A stretch of 64,000 nt of DNA, from positions 62,001 through 126,000 of the forward strand of contig NZ_FLLQ01000002.1 in the NCBI RefSeq assembly GCF_900088415.1. The letters run 5' to 3'. Below the pieces are notes generated by a model. That model did not search any database. It was not told the origin of the DNA and saw nothing but the letters and a program-made list of their open reading frames with translations. Source of the stretch: Vibrio mediterranei (lineage in GTDB: Bacteria > Pseudomonadota > Gammaproteobacteria > Enterobacterales > Vibrionaceae). Made by a program: the position numbers and the translations under genes. Below are positions 44,315 to 53,652 of this stretch, piece by piece (position 1 is the stretch's first letter; every line of letters begins with the position of its first letter).

Positions 44315-44320
44315 TTCAAT

Positions 44321-45718
44321 ATGGCAAATGTTGATCACATGAACCGCCCGAACAACAAACACCGGACGCTTGCGCACTTACTCTGCACCTCTAAAATCGG
44401 TGAAGACACTGTCGCGTTTGATATCGAGAAACAGTGGACGTGGCAGCAATTTTTATACGACATTCGTGCCACGAGTGACATGCTCGAACACTCGACCTCA
44501 CAGCGCGTTGCAGTGTGCACACTAGATAGTTATCAATTTGCAGTTGGGTTCTTAGCCTGCTGCCATGCAGGAAAAAGTGTGGTCCTTCCTGGTAACTACC
44601 AAAATGCGGCGTTGACTGAACTTTCCTCCCAGTTCGATTTATTAATCCATGACGCTGGTGTAGAACCCATTGCGACCAGACCATGCGAAAGGATCACTAT
44701 TGACTCTCACTTTGAGAACCTAAAGCCGTTTCACATCCTCGATTTAAAGCAAGTTGAAATCATCTTATTTACTTCTGGTTCGAGTGGAGCACCAAAAGCT
44801 ATTGTTAAGACACTCGAGCACTTAGACACAGAAATTGCCATCCTAGAGTCTATTTGGGGCGTTCTGCTAGGCAATGCCCTCATCGAAAGCACGGTCTCTC
44901 ATCAACATATCTACGGGTTGCTGTTTCGCGTACTTTGGCCACTATGCACTGGCCGTGCATTCGCTTGCCGAAACCTAGAGTATCCTGAGCAAGTGATGAG
45001 TCATGCATCGGCCAATCGTGTGCTAGTGAGCAGCCCTGCTCTGCTCAAGCGGTTATCTACCCAGACAGATTCTGCTGAGATACGCGCCTTGTTCTCGTCA
45101 GGAGGGCCGTTACCTTGCGAAGCCGCGAAACACGCGCACGAACTTTTTGGACAATTACCTATCGAGGTCTACGGAAGCACGGAAACTGGCGGTATTGCCT
45201 ACAAGCAACAATACAGTCCAAGTGAATTTTGGCGACTATTTCCCGGCATCGAAGCTGAGCTAAATCACGAACAATGTTTAAAGCTCAAATCACCACATAT
45301 TGATGCTGACAACTGGTACCAAACTGCGGATGCTTGTGTATTTCATGATGCACAACGCTTTGAATTAAAAGGACGAACCGACCGTATTGTCAAAATAGAA
45401 GAAAAGCGCATTTCGTTAGTTGAGGTTGAAAAACGTCTCGATCAGCTAGACTGGGTTTACGAAAGTGCCGTATTCTGCTGTCACGATCAACAACGCTTGT
45501 CACTCAATGCTGCTATCGTACTCACGCCCGCGGGTCTTGATAAGCTTAAATCCCTAGGGAAAGGCAAATTTTGGCTACTGCTGCGCGCGGAATTGAGGCA
45601 ATGGATTGAGCCAATCGCGGTTCCACGACGTTTTCGAGTCGTTGCAGAAATACCATTGAACAGCCAAGGTAAAAGGCAAGTATCTGAACTCGAGAAGCTT
45701 TTTGCCGACTCGCTATAG
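44321..45718 (+). CDS. apeH: Aryl-ACP ligase (AMP-dependent) ApeH
   Basis: A 465-residue adenylate-forming enzyme. ATP-binding motif FTSGSSGAPKAIVKT is near residue 150, YGSTETGG near 285, the DUF-like YQTADACVFH near 340, LKGRTDRIVKIEEKRISL near 350-365 and the catalytic lysine in LNSQGKRQVSE near the C-terminus. In the characterised systems it activates the aromatic starter (4-hydroxybenzoate type) and loads it on the carrier protein. The substrate here could also be a cinnamate derivative because an ammonia-lyase is in the cluster. Confidence 0.88.
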   Translation: MANVDHMNRPNNKHRTLAHLLCTSKIGEDTVAFDIEKQWTWQQFLYDIRATSDMLEHSTSQRVAVCTLDSYQFAVGFLACCHAGKSVVLPGNYQNAALTELSSQFDLLIHDAGVEPIATRPCERITIDSHFENLKPFHILDLKQVEIILFTSGSSGAPKAIVKTLEHLDTEIAILESIWGVLLGNALIESTVSHQHIYGLLFRVLWPLCTGRAFACRNLEYPEQVMSHASANRVLVSSPALLKRLSTQTDSAEIRALFSSGGPLPCEAAKHAHELFGQLPIEVYGSTETGGIAYKQQYSPSEFWRLFPGIEAELNHEQCLKLKSPHIDADNWYQTADACVFHDAQRFELKGRTDRIVKIEEKRISLVEVEKRLDQLDWVYESAVFCCHDQQRLSLNAAIVLTPAGLDKLKSLGKGKFWLLLRAELRQWIEPIAVPRRFRVVAEIPLNSQGKRQVSELEKLFADSL

Positions 45719-45788
45719 TTCGTTTATCTCAAAGAACACTGCTTACATTTACACGACTTACATTTAAAAGACTAAGACCGACACGACC

Positions 45789-46157
45789 ATGACAAAAAGA
45801 AAACCGACCGTACTAAATTCTGATATACAATCAGCGTCTGCAACGCTTTGTATTCAAGCAGACGCCGATATTCTGGATTTTTGCGGTCACTTTAATCACT
45901 TCCCTTTACTTCCTGGTGTAACTCAAATTGATTGGGCACTCCACTACGCTGTTGAGTACCTTAATGTTCCTTCTGCATTTAAAGGAATGGAAGTGATTAA
46001 ATTTCAAGAGCCTATTCTGCCTGATGCAATCATCACACTGACTCTGAATTGGAATGAAGAGACGCAAAAGTTAGCGTTTAAATATACGTCAATATCTGGA
46101 GAAGACATCGTCGTGCATTCCTCCGGTAAAATGAAACTAGGTAGTTCGAGTGAGTAA
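45789..46157 (+). CDS. apeI: Hotdog dehydratase ApeI
   Basis: A 122-residue FabA/FabZ-type hotdog protein. The active-site region FCGHFNHFPLLPGVTQIDWAL near residue 35-55 holds the family's histidine and the PLLPGV loop. With ApeP it forms the dehydratase that introduces the polyene double bonds. It overlaps apeJ by 8 bases. Confidence 0.88.
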   Translation: MTKRKPTVLNSDIQSASATLCIQADADILDFCGHFNHFPLLPGVTQIDWALHYAVEYLNVPSAFKGMEVIKFQEPILPDAIITLTLNWNEETQKLAFKYTSISGEDIVVHSSGKMKLGSSSE

Positions 46158-47928
46158 CAACAAAGAACGTGGACACGCAGAGAGCATCCAAAAACAAGAC
46201 GGTCAGTATCAGCCTTGCTTTCTCATACCATGTTTTAATCATGGCTCTACTGTCGAAAGTGTAGTGAAATCGTTAAAGCCATATGGCTTTGCAATCATCC
46301 TTATCGACGACGGCAGTAACCAGACTACAAAAGCAGCGCTTAACGCCGTGGCTATCGCTCATGACGTGCACCTTATTACCCTTGAACAAAATCAAGGGAA
46401 AGGTGGCGCCGTGATGGCAGGTATTCGTCATGCAAGTTCGCTTGGCTTCACTCACGCCATACAAATTGACTCTGATGGTCAGCACGATCTAGAGTCACTA
46501 CCTGTCTTAATCGAAACATCACAAAACCAGCCATATTCGCTTATTTCAGGCAAACCGGTTTATGACAGTAGCGTCCCCAAATCCCGATTGTATGGGCGCT
46601 ATATCACACACTTTTGGGTTTGGGTTGAAACACTTTCGCTGTCAATAAAAGACAGCATGTGTGGCTTTAGAGCCTATCCAGTTGAGGCTACTATCAACGT
46701 TCTCAATCAATACGACATCGGTACTCGAATGGATTTTGATATCGAGATCTTGGTTCGTATGTATTGGGAAGGTTGTGACATTCAATTTATTGATACCCGC
46801 GTTATGTACCCAGAGGGTGGCATCTCTCACTTTGATGCCTTGTGGGACAACGTAAAGATCAGCACGATGCATACGAAGTTGTTCTTTGGCATGTTACCGC
46901 GCAGCCCTAAGTTGATCGCCCGCCATTTTCAAAACCAAAATGTGAACACGCCTCATGGCTCTTCAGAGAAATCTGGTGCTCATTGGTCAACGCAAAAAGA
47001 ACGTGGCACCATTGTCGGCATCAAAACCTTGCTTTGGGTATACCGTTTGCTGGGGCGTCGAGCTTTCAATCTCGTTTTACCCATGGTTATTGGTTACTAC
47101 CATTTAACCAATGCCCGAGCGCGTAATGCTTCGCAGCAATACCTCGACAATTTAAGGCACTACGCGGAACGTCGCAACATTGCTTTGCCCGATGATTTAA
47201 CCAGTCAGAAACACCTATTGTCGTTCGGTCATACCATGCTCGACAAACTGGCAGCATGGCAAGGGGATTTCTCTCTAGATAATCTAACGATTCATGGCCA
47301 AGAGCAGTTTCAGCCTTTGATTGATAGCCAACGGGGTGTTTTATTACTGGGCTCTCATCTTGGTAATATTGAGTTGTGCCGTGCTCTCAGCCAGCGCTAT
47401 TCTCATATCACAATTAATGCCTTAGTTTTCACAGAACACGCCGAGCAATTTAACTCAGTAATGAGAACCATTAATCCAAACTCTGACCTTAACCTAATTC
47501 AGGTCAGTCAGATGGGCCCAGATACGGCGATCATGCTGCAACAAAAAATCGAGCAAGGCGAATGGGTCGTTATTGTTGGCGATAGAACATCGACGAGCAA
47601 AGAACAACGCTGCGTCTGGGCCGACTTCTTAGATAGAGCCGCTCCTTTTCCTCAAGGGCCGTTTATGTTGGCGTCGGTACTCAAAGCTCCAGTCTATCTA
47701 ATTTTTGGCTTTCGAGACGATAACCACAAAGAACCACATTTTAATGTCTATTTTGAGCATTTTAGTGACAAAATAGCCTTGCCACGTAACAATCGACAAG
47801 ACGCTTTGGAACACGTTGTCCAGCGGTATGCGAACCGCCTAGAGCACTATGCCGTAAAGTCGCCACTACAGTGGTACAACTTTTTCAACTTTTGGACGTT
47901 AAGTAAGCACAATGACCAAGAAAAATAA
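46150..47928 (+). CDS. apeJ: Fusion of family-2 glycosyltransferase and lysophospholipid acyltransferase-like domains, ApeJ
   Basis: A 592-residue two-domain protein. The N-terminal GT2 half (about residues 20-260) contains FNHGSTVESVV, IDDGSNQTTKA, NQGKGGAVMAGI and the divalent-metal motif IQIDSDGQHD. The C-terminal LpxL/HtrB-type acyltransferase half (about 310-590) contains GVLLLGSHLGNIELCRAL and VGDRTS. This points to building a sugar-linked, acylated polyene lipid. It overlaps the end of apeI and the start of the ammonia-lyase gene. Confidence 0.88.
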   Translation: MSNNKERGHAESIQKQDGQYQPCFLIPCFNHGSTVESVVKSLKPYGFAIILIDDGSNQTTKAALNAVAIAHDVHLITLEQNQGKGGAVMAGIRHASSLGFTHAIQIDSDGQHDLESLPVLIETSQNQPYSLISGKPVYDSSVPKSRLYGRYITHFWVWVETLSLSIKDSMCGFRAYPVEATINVLNQYDIGTRMDFDIEILVRMYWEGCDIQFIDTRVMYPEGGISHFDALWDNVKISTMHTKLFFGMLPRSPKLIARHFQNQNVNTPHGSSEKSGAHWSTQKERGTIVGIKTLLWVYRLLGRRAFNLVLPMVIGYYHLTNARARNASQQYLDNLRHYAERRNIALPDDLTSQKHLLSFGHTMLDKLAAWQGDFSLDNLTIHGQEQFQPLIDSQRGVLLLGSHLGNIELCRALSQRYSHITINALVFTEHAEQFNSVMRTINPNSDLNLIQVSQMGPDTAIMLQQKIEQGEWVVIVGDRTSTSKEQRCVWADFLDRAAPFPQGPFMLASVLKAPVYLIFGFRDDNHKEPHFNVYFEHFSDKIALPRNNRQDALEHVVQRYANRLEHYAVKSPLQWYNFFNFWTLSKHNDQEK

Positions 47929-49450
47929 CATCACCTTCGGCGCAGAGCGCCTTTCTATCGAAGACGTCGTCGCCATTTCTGCTGGCGCAACGGCTAGTAT
48001 GAATAGCGCTCCTGAGTATGTTGCCAAAATTGACCGCAGTGTGGCTTTTTTAGAACGTCTTCTTAAAGAAGAAGGTGTTATTTACGGTGTAACCACAGGG
48101 TATGGCGACTCATGTACTATTGCTATTCCACCAAACCTTGTCGATGAGCTGCCACTTCATTTAACTCGTTTTCACGGCTGTGGTTTGGGCGACATACTCA
48201 CTCACGAACAATCTCGCGCAGTTCTTGCGACCCGTTTATGCTCGCTAGCACAGGGGATGTCTGGCGTTTCTCACGATCTACTCAACCAAATTACAACGCT
48301 GATTAATCACGATATAGCACCAAGAATTCCTCAAGAAGGTTCTGTAGGTGCCAGTGGTGACTTAACACCGCTGTCTTACCTTGCCGCGGCCCTTATCGGT
48401 GAACGAGATGTACTGTATAAAGGCGAGATTCGTGAGACTAAAGACGTCTTTGACGAACTGAACATCAAGCCTATCACGCTGCGGCCAAAAGAAGGCTTGG
48501 CACTCATGAACGGCACCTCTGTGATGACTGCTCTCGCTTGTTTGGCGTATAAGCGTGCAGAATACCTTGCACAACTGTGCACCAAGATCACTGCGATGGT
48601 TTCAGTGGGGATCCACGGCAATGACTTCCACTTTGATGAAGCACTATTTGCTGTAAAACCGCACCCAGGTCAGCAGCAAATTGCAGCGTGGCTACGTGAT
48701 GATCTTCAGGCTGAGCGACCGCCTCGTAACAGTGACCGTCTGCAAGACCGCTATTCATTGCGCTGCGCACCGCATGTCATTGGTGTTGTTCAAGACTCTC
48801 TGCCTTGGTTACGACAGCTGATTGAAAACGAGCTTAACAGCGCCAACGATAACCCGATCATTGACGGTGATAACGAACGCATACTGCACGGAGGTCATTT
48901 CTATGGCGGACATATAGCTATGGCAATGGACACGCTCAAGACGGGTGTTGCCAACCTCGCCGACTTACTTGATCGTCAAATGGCACAGTTAATGGATTAC
49001 AAGTTCAACAATGGCTTACCGTATAACCTAACGGGCGCTGAAGGTGAACGTAAGCCTATTAACCACGGCTTTAAAGCGGTACAAATCGGTATCTCGGCTT
49101 GGACAGCTGAAGCTCTAAAACACACGATGCCAGCGAGTGTTTTCTCTCGCTCTACCGAGTGTCACAACCAAGATAAAGTCAGCATGGGTACCATTGCTGC
49201 TCGTGATTGTTTACGCGTGTTAGAGCTCACTGAGCAAGTTGCCGCGGCTTCTTTGTTAGCTGGTATTCAAGCCATAGAACTCAGAAAACGCCAAAATGAG
49301 TTAGATGAACATCATATGAGCGAAAATCTGAAGGCAATTCGAGACTCCATATTAAGTGAGTTTGAAATGGTCATTGAAGATCGTCCTTTAGAAGCGGAAT
49401 TGCGCCATTTCATGCAGCGCATACAACAGCGCCACTGGTCTCTTTATTAA
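47912..49450 (+). CDS. Aromatic amino acid ammonia-lyase (HAL/PAL/TAL family)
   Basis: A 512-residue MIO enzyme. The Ala-Ser-Gly triad that forms the cofactor is in EGSVGASGDLTPLSYLA near residue 148. Other family motifs are YGVTTGYGDS near 60, NSANDNPIIDGDN near 310 and SRSTECHNQDKVSMG near 415. The specificity position reads RFHG, not the FL of PAL, HL of many TALs or SH of HALs, so the substrate is open. A cinnamate- or coumarate-type acid made here could feed ApeH as starter. It lies between apeJ and apeK, overlapping apeJ by 17 bases, so it is cotranscribed. Confidence 0.88.
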   Translation: MTKKNNITFGAERLSIEDVVAISAGATASMNSAPEYVAKIDRSVAFLERLLKEEGVIYGVTTGYGDSCTIAIPPNLVDELPLHLTRFHGCGLGDILTHEQSRAVLATRLCSLAQGMSGVSHDLLNQITTLINHDIAPRIPQEGSVGASGDLTPLSYLAAALIGERDVLYKGEIRETKDVFDELNIKPITLRPKEGLALMNGTSVMTALACLAYKRAEYLAQLCTKITAMVSVGIHGNDFHFDEALFAVKPHPGQQQIAAWLRDDLQAERPPRNSDRLQDRYSLRCAPHVIGVVQDSLPWLRQLIENELNSANDNPIIDGDNERILHGGHFYGGHIAMAMDTLKTGVANLADLLDRQMAQLMDYKFNNGLPYNLTGAEGERKPINHGFKAVQIGISAWTAEALKHTMPASVFSRSTECHNQDKVSMGTIAARDCLRVLELTEQVAAASLLAGIQAIELRKRQNELDEHHMSENLKAIRDSILSEFEMVIEDRPLEAELRHFMQRIQQRHWSLY

Positions 49451-49535
49451 GCTAAATTTACCGTTACAACTTAAATCATTCTCTGGTTAAATTGTTTAGT
49501 TAACCCCATGGGTTTATACAGTATTAGGAATCGTT

Positions 49536-49988
49536 ATGACTGATATTCAACATCCGCTTACGGCTGAGGTCAACATTATTACCTCTTTTCAAGATGCGGA
49601 TCCTATGGGCGTTATCTATCACGGGAATTTCTTTCGATTTTTCGAAGAAGCCCGCCGAGTTTTGATGAGTAAAATCAGCTACGATTATCGTGCCATGCAA
49701 ACCTCTGGCTATGCGTGGCCGATCATTGATACCCGAGTGAAGTACGTTAAAGCCATTCCCTTCAATCATGAGATCCGAGTAACGGCTGAGTTAACTGAGT
49801 GGGAAAACCGTCTGAGAGTCGACTACGTGATTTACGATGCACAAACTGGTGCTCGTATGTGTAAAGCGCACACCACACAGGTTGCGGTAGCAATTGAAAC
49901 TGAAGAGATGTGTTTCGTCTCTCCAACTATTTTCACCGATAAAGTTGAGCAATGGCATAAACAAGGGCATTTCAATAATGAAAATTAG
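49536..49988 (+). CDS. apeK: Hotdog thioesterase ApeK
   Basis: A 150-residue 4-hydroxybenzoyl-CoA-thioesterase-type protein. The signature DADPMGVIYHGNFFRFFEEARR is near residues 20-42. It may release stalled or finished acyl chains from the carrier proteins. The apeL start overlaps its end. Confidence 0.86.
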   Translation: MTDIQHPLTAEVNIITSFQDADPMGVIYHGNFFRFFEEARRVLMSKISYDYRAMQTSGYAWPIIDTRVKYVKAIPFNHEIRVTAELTEWENRLRVDYVIYDAQTGARMCKAHTTQVAVAIETEEMCFVSPTIFTDKVEQWHKQGHFNNEN

Positions 49989-50631
49989 ACAAAATATCCA
50001 CGTTAGACGCTATTGTTCGGTCATAAGAACTATAACCACAGTGATACTGCTTATTGCTTCTCCTTTTGCGTTGGCCCAAGTCAACACAATGGAAGAGTTG
50101 CAACAACAACTCGCTCAACATCCTATCGTACGTGGCGATTTTGAACAGAAGCGCACGCTCGCAATGTTTGACCGACCTTTAACTTCAACGGGTCAATTTA
50201 CACTAGATAAAACGCACGGTTTATTATGGCGGCAAGATGTGCCCTTTACGGTGCAGTTAGTGTTAACAAAAGACAAGTTACGCCAGACTTTCGCGGACCA
50301 ACCTGCACAAGTTATCACAGCAAAGGATAATCCGATGGCATTTTACTTTAGCCATATATTCCTAGCCGTGTTTCATGGTGATACCGACCAGCTTAAGCAG
50401 CAATTTGATATGACGTTTAAAGCCGACAATGGTCAATGGACCTTAGCTTTAACGCCTAAAGCCGCACCACTTAATGCCGTTTTTGATACCATCACACTAG
50501 GTGGAAAAAGCGACCTTGAGCGCTTAACGCTACAAGAGATCCGTGGCGATAAAACCGACATCCTTTTCAGCAACCAAAGCTACCAACCTGAAAGCTTAAC
50601 GGATGCCGAACAAGCTCAATTCAAGTTCTAA
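49978..50631 (+). CDS. apeL: LolA-like periplasmic lipid carrier ApeL
   Basis: A 217-residue exported protein with a signal peptide (TITTVILLIASPFALA). Its LolA-like features are LQQQLAQHPIVRGDFEQKRTL, TSTGQFTLDKTHGLLWRQDVPF and an antiparallel beta-sheet pattern. It probably shuttles the aryl polyene lipid across the periplasm. The start at 49978 is inside the end of apeK; the longer frame from 49894 is not needed. Confidence 0.86.
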   Translation: MKIRQNIHVRRYCSVIRTITTVILLIASPFALAQVNTMEELQQQLAQHPIVRGDFEQKRTLAMFDRPLTSTGQFTLDKTHGLLWRQDVPFTVQLVLTKDKLRQTFADQPAQVITAKDNPMAFYFSHIFLAVFHGDTDQLKQQFDMTFKADNGQWTLALTPKAAPLNAVFDTITLGGKSDLERLTLQEIRGDKTDILFSNQSYQPESLTDAEQAQFKF

Positions 50632-50635
50632 CATT

Positions 50636-52975
50636 ATGCGCCGCCTACAGTTCACTCAAACACGTTGTTATCAACTGGCCACATTGTGGGCTGGCATCGT
50701 TGTATTTGCTATTTTCTTACTGATCAAGCAATGGGGATTCTCAGCGACCTCACCAATTGAGACTGACATTCTAAAGCTACTCCCCGTCAACCAGCAAAAC
50801 CCTATCGCGGAAAGTGCATTTAATAAAGTGACAGCCAGTATGAGTGACAAAGTGGTGTTTGTGCTATCGACTGACGGTAACTCACAAGAGCACTCAACTC
50901 TCTTCAACGCTGCAAACGCTTTTGCTAAACAACTGAAAGACAGTCCCTATTTTGCTTCGGTCACTGCGAAAATATCACAAGACCAACAAAAGCAATGGGC
51001 TCAATATTACTTTCAACACCGCTGGCAGCAACTGACCAAAGATCAAAGAGAGCGACTAACCACTAACCCTAGCGCCCAAACACAACGAGTGATTCAAGCG
51101 ATTTACAACCCATTTTCTGGCGTTACAGGTAGCGAATTGGAGAATGACCCTTTTCTACTATTTCGCGACTATTTGAGTCAAGTGAGTCACTCTTCTTCAG
51201 CGTTCCAATTGCTGAACGGTTTCCTAACCACAGAGTATCAAGGCAAAACCTATTTACTGGTGACGGCTGAACTTAATGACTCGCCTTATAGTATGAAGGC
51301 GCAGAAAGCCGTGCCTGACATCGAGCACTGGCAGCAGCAACTCAAGCACAAGTTTGACGTTGATGTTGCACATACTGGTGTACTTTTTTATGCCGATTTC
51401 GGTACTCGCAGTGCTAAGTCCGAAATCAGTACAATTGGCGTATTTTCGCTCGTTGGCGTAGTGCTATTAATTGTTCTCGTTTTTCGAAGTGTCGTGCCAC
51501 TTGCTCTAGCACTTATCTCAGTATCCATAGGGTTGTTGGTTGCTTTAGCAGTGACCACAGCGATATTTGGACAGGTCCATCTATTTAGCTTAGTGTTTGG
51601 CGCTAGCTTAATTGGTGTGTCTATTGATTATGCCTTTCACTTTCTTACTGACCGTTTAGCTGCGGGTAATAATTGGAACAGCCTTAAAGGGTTGCAACAT
51701 ATTTTTGTAGCGATCACTTTTGGACTACTCACTAGTCTAATTGGTTACTTAGGTTTATTAATTGCCCCTTTCCCCGGCTTACAACAGTTGGCATTGTTCT
51801 CGGCAATTGGACTGATCTCGGCCTATGTCACTGTAGTCGCGTGGTACCCAATTTTAGCAAAAGCACCAAGTCAGCCGCGTGTTCTACCGGGTCAGAAGTT
51901 GAGTCAGCTGTGGCTTGGCTATTGGCAGAAGCGAAGTGTCTGGTTGGGCCTACCTCTGGTTGTTTTGCTGTTAAGCGCTATCGCTGTCACCAAAGTACGC
52001 TATAACGATGACATCCATCAGTTGCAGGCGATGCCAGCAGACTTGAAACAGCAAGAATCTACTATTTCTGGTTTAACCGGAATGCAATCTTCTCAGCAGA
52101 TGTTAGTGGTTACCGCTCAGAACAATGAAGCGCTGATGCAAACTTTAGAATCGCTAGAGCCCCAATTAGACTCGTGGCAACACAATCAAGTGATTACCGG
52201 TTACCAAAGTCTAAGCCGCTACCTTCCTTCGCAGAAAAGACAAGCGCAAGATTTTAAGTTAATTCAGAATTTATACGCAGATCAAGCCGAGCCATTAAAA
52301 GCGGCGCTGCAAATAAGTCAGTTGCCGCCTATGGCGAAACAGCCTCAATTAGTCACGTTAACTGACTACCTTAAACAAGCGGTATCAGAGCCCATCCGTT
52401 TCTTATACCTCGGCGATATCGAAGGTAAAGTCGCCTCGGTGATTTTACTAAAAGATGTGTCTAGCGCTGAAAGTATTAAACAGCTAGCCCACCAGCATAA
52501 CAACATCACCTACCTGAACAAGGCAGAAGAAGTGTCTGATCTTTTTGCTCAATACCGAGTCAAGATTATGGAGTTGTTGGGTTTTGCCATTGCAGTTATC
52601 GCCGCCGTTTTAGTGTGGCGCTATGGTCTGGCTCACAGCATACGAATCCTGTTGCCCTCACTCATCGCATGTGTTGCAGGGTTGGCCGTGACAGTGTTGT
52701 CTGGTGGAGAATTAAACCTGTTTAACCTACTGGCACTGATTCTAATCATTGGTATTGGCATCGATTACACCTTGTTTTTTGCTGAACAACAGCGATGCCA
52801 AAGTACCTTACTAGCGATCACGCTTTCTGCTATCACGACATTATTGTCATTCGGTTTGCTGTCTTTGAGCCAAACACACGCTATTCACAGCTTCGGAATT
52901 ACCGTATTAGTCGGTATTTTCGTGGCTTGGCTGCTCTCGCCTTTAGCCATTGTTGATAATAAGGAAATGAAATGA
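50636..52975 (+). CDS. apeM: RND/MMPL-type exporter ApeM
   Basis: A 779-residue exporter with about 12 membrane helices in two six-helix halves. Each half has a large periplasmic loop after its first helix and a sterol-sensing-like bundle (IGVFSLVGVVLLIVLVFRSVVPLALALISVS near 270; IGIGIDYTLFFAEQQR near 715, and GVSIDYAFHFLTDRLAAG near 340). It would move the polyene lipid out of the inner membrane. The ATG at 50636 follows the apeL stop by 4 bases. Confidence 0.87.
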   Translation: MRRLQFTQTRCYQLATLWAGIVVFAIFLLIKQWGFSATSPIETDILKLLPVNQQNPIAESAFNKVTASMSDKVVFVLSTDGNSQEHSTLFNAANAFAKQLKDSPYFASVTAKISQDQQKQWAQYYFQHRWQQLTKDQRERLTTNPSAQTQRVIQAIYNPFSGVTGSELENDPFLLFRDYLSQVSHSSSAFQLLNGFLTTEYQGKTYLLVTAELNDSPYSMKAQKAVPDIEHWQQQLKHKFDVDVAHTGVLFYADFGTRSAKSEISTIGVFSLVGVVLLIVLVFRSVVPLALALISVSIGLLVALAVTTAIFGQVHLFSLVFGASLIGVSIDYAFHFLTDRLAAGNNWNSLKGLQHIFVAITFGLLTSLIGYLGLLIAPFPGLQQLALFSAIGLISAYVTVVAWYPILAKAPSQPRVLPGQKLSQLWLGYWQKRSVWLGLPLVVLLLSAIAVTKVRYNDDIHQLQAMPADLKQQESTISGLTGMQSSQQMLVVTAQNNEALMQTLESLEPQLDSWQHNQVITGYQSLSRYLPSQKRQAQDFKLIQNLYADQAEPLKAALQISQLPPMAKQPQLVTLTDYLKQAVSEPIRFLYLGDIEGKVASVILLKDVSSAESIKQLAHQHNNITYLNKAEEVSDLFAQYRVKIMELLGFAIAVIAAVLVWRYGLAHSIRILLPSLIACVAGLAVTVLSGGELNLFNLLALILIIGIGIDYTLFFAEQQRCQSTLLAITLSAITTLLSFGLLSLSQTHAIHSFGITVLVGIFVAWLLSPLAIVDNKEMK

Positions 52976-53643
52976 CCTTAACCTTCTCTCCTACTCTGGC
53001 TCACACACCGATAAAGATTATTAATAGGCTAAAGCAACGTATCGGTACGTTGATCGCAACGCTCTTCCTCCTAGTGACGACAGGCTGTGCTTTACAACCA
53101 CAAGATGCTTCTACACAAGTGCAATTAAACCCAAACACATCGGTTGAACTGCCGACTCCAGCTCAGCTAGGGTATCAGCTAAGCGCCAGTCAACTGATCA
53201 GTGCGACCTGGCAAACTCCAAAAGGACCAGAGTCCTCACAACTGCCAGTGCAGCTGCAAGTGGGTAAAGACAAACTTGTACTCGCAGGGTTCTCTTCTTG
53301 GGGAACACGCATTATGTCTCTGAGTTATCAGAATAACGATATCGAGGCGAACGTACTGAACGGTTTGGAGAATACAGTTCCTGAGCCGGAGCAAATTTTG
53401 TTTAATCTCATGATGACGATCTGGCCAAAGAGCGCTTGGGAAGCCCCACTTAGCACAATAGGTTGGCGAATCAAAGATTCCACGCAACAACGTCAGCTCA
53501 TCGATGAGACGGGGGCTACGGTAATCACAATCCGTTACAGCAACCCAGATCCACTTCGTGGTAAAATTTACTTTGAGCACCAACAATTGGGGTACTCAAT
53601 CGTAATCCAGACGCTCAACTTTCAACTCAACGGCAGTAAATAA
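52972..53643 (+). CDS. apeN: DUF3261 lipoprotein ApeN
   Basis: A 223-residue lipoprotein with the signal ending in the lipobox TTGC near residue 38, then a beta-rich domain (LISATWQTPKGP, KLVLAGFSSWGTRIMSLSYQ, GKIYFEHQQLGYSIVIQTL). The DUF3261 family is a regular APE cluster member, probably acting with the LolA-like carrier at the outer membrane. It overlaps the apeM stop (ATGA). Confidence 0.82.
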   Translation: MTLTFSPTLAHTPIKIINRLKQRIGTLIATLFLLVTTGCALQPQDASTQVQLNPNTSVELPTPAQLGYQLSASQLISATWQTPKGPESSQLPVQLQVGKDKLVLAGFSSWGTRIMSLSYQNNDIEANVLNGLENTVPEPEQILFNLMMTIWPKSAWEAPLSTIGWRIKDSTQQRQLIDETGATVITIRYSNPDPLRGKIYFEHQQLGYSIVIQTLNFQLNGSK

Positions 53644-53652
53644 TAGATAGGT

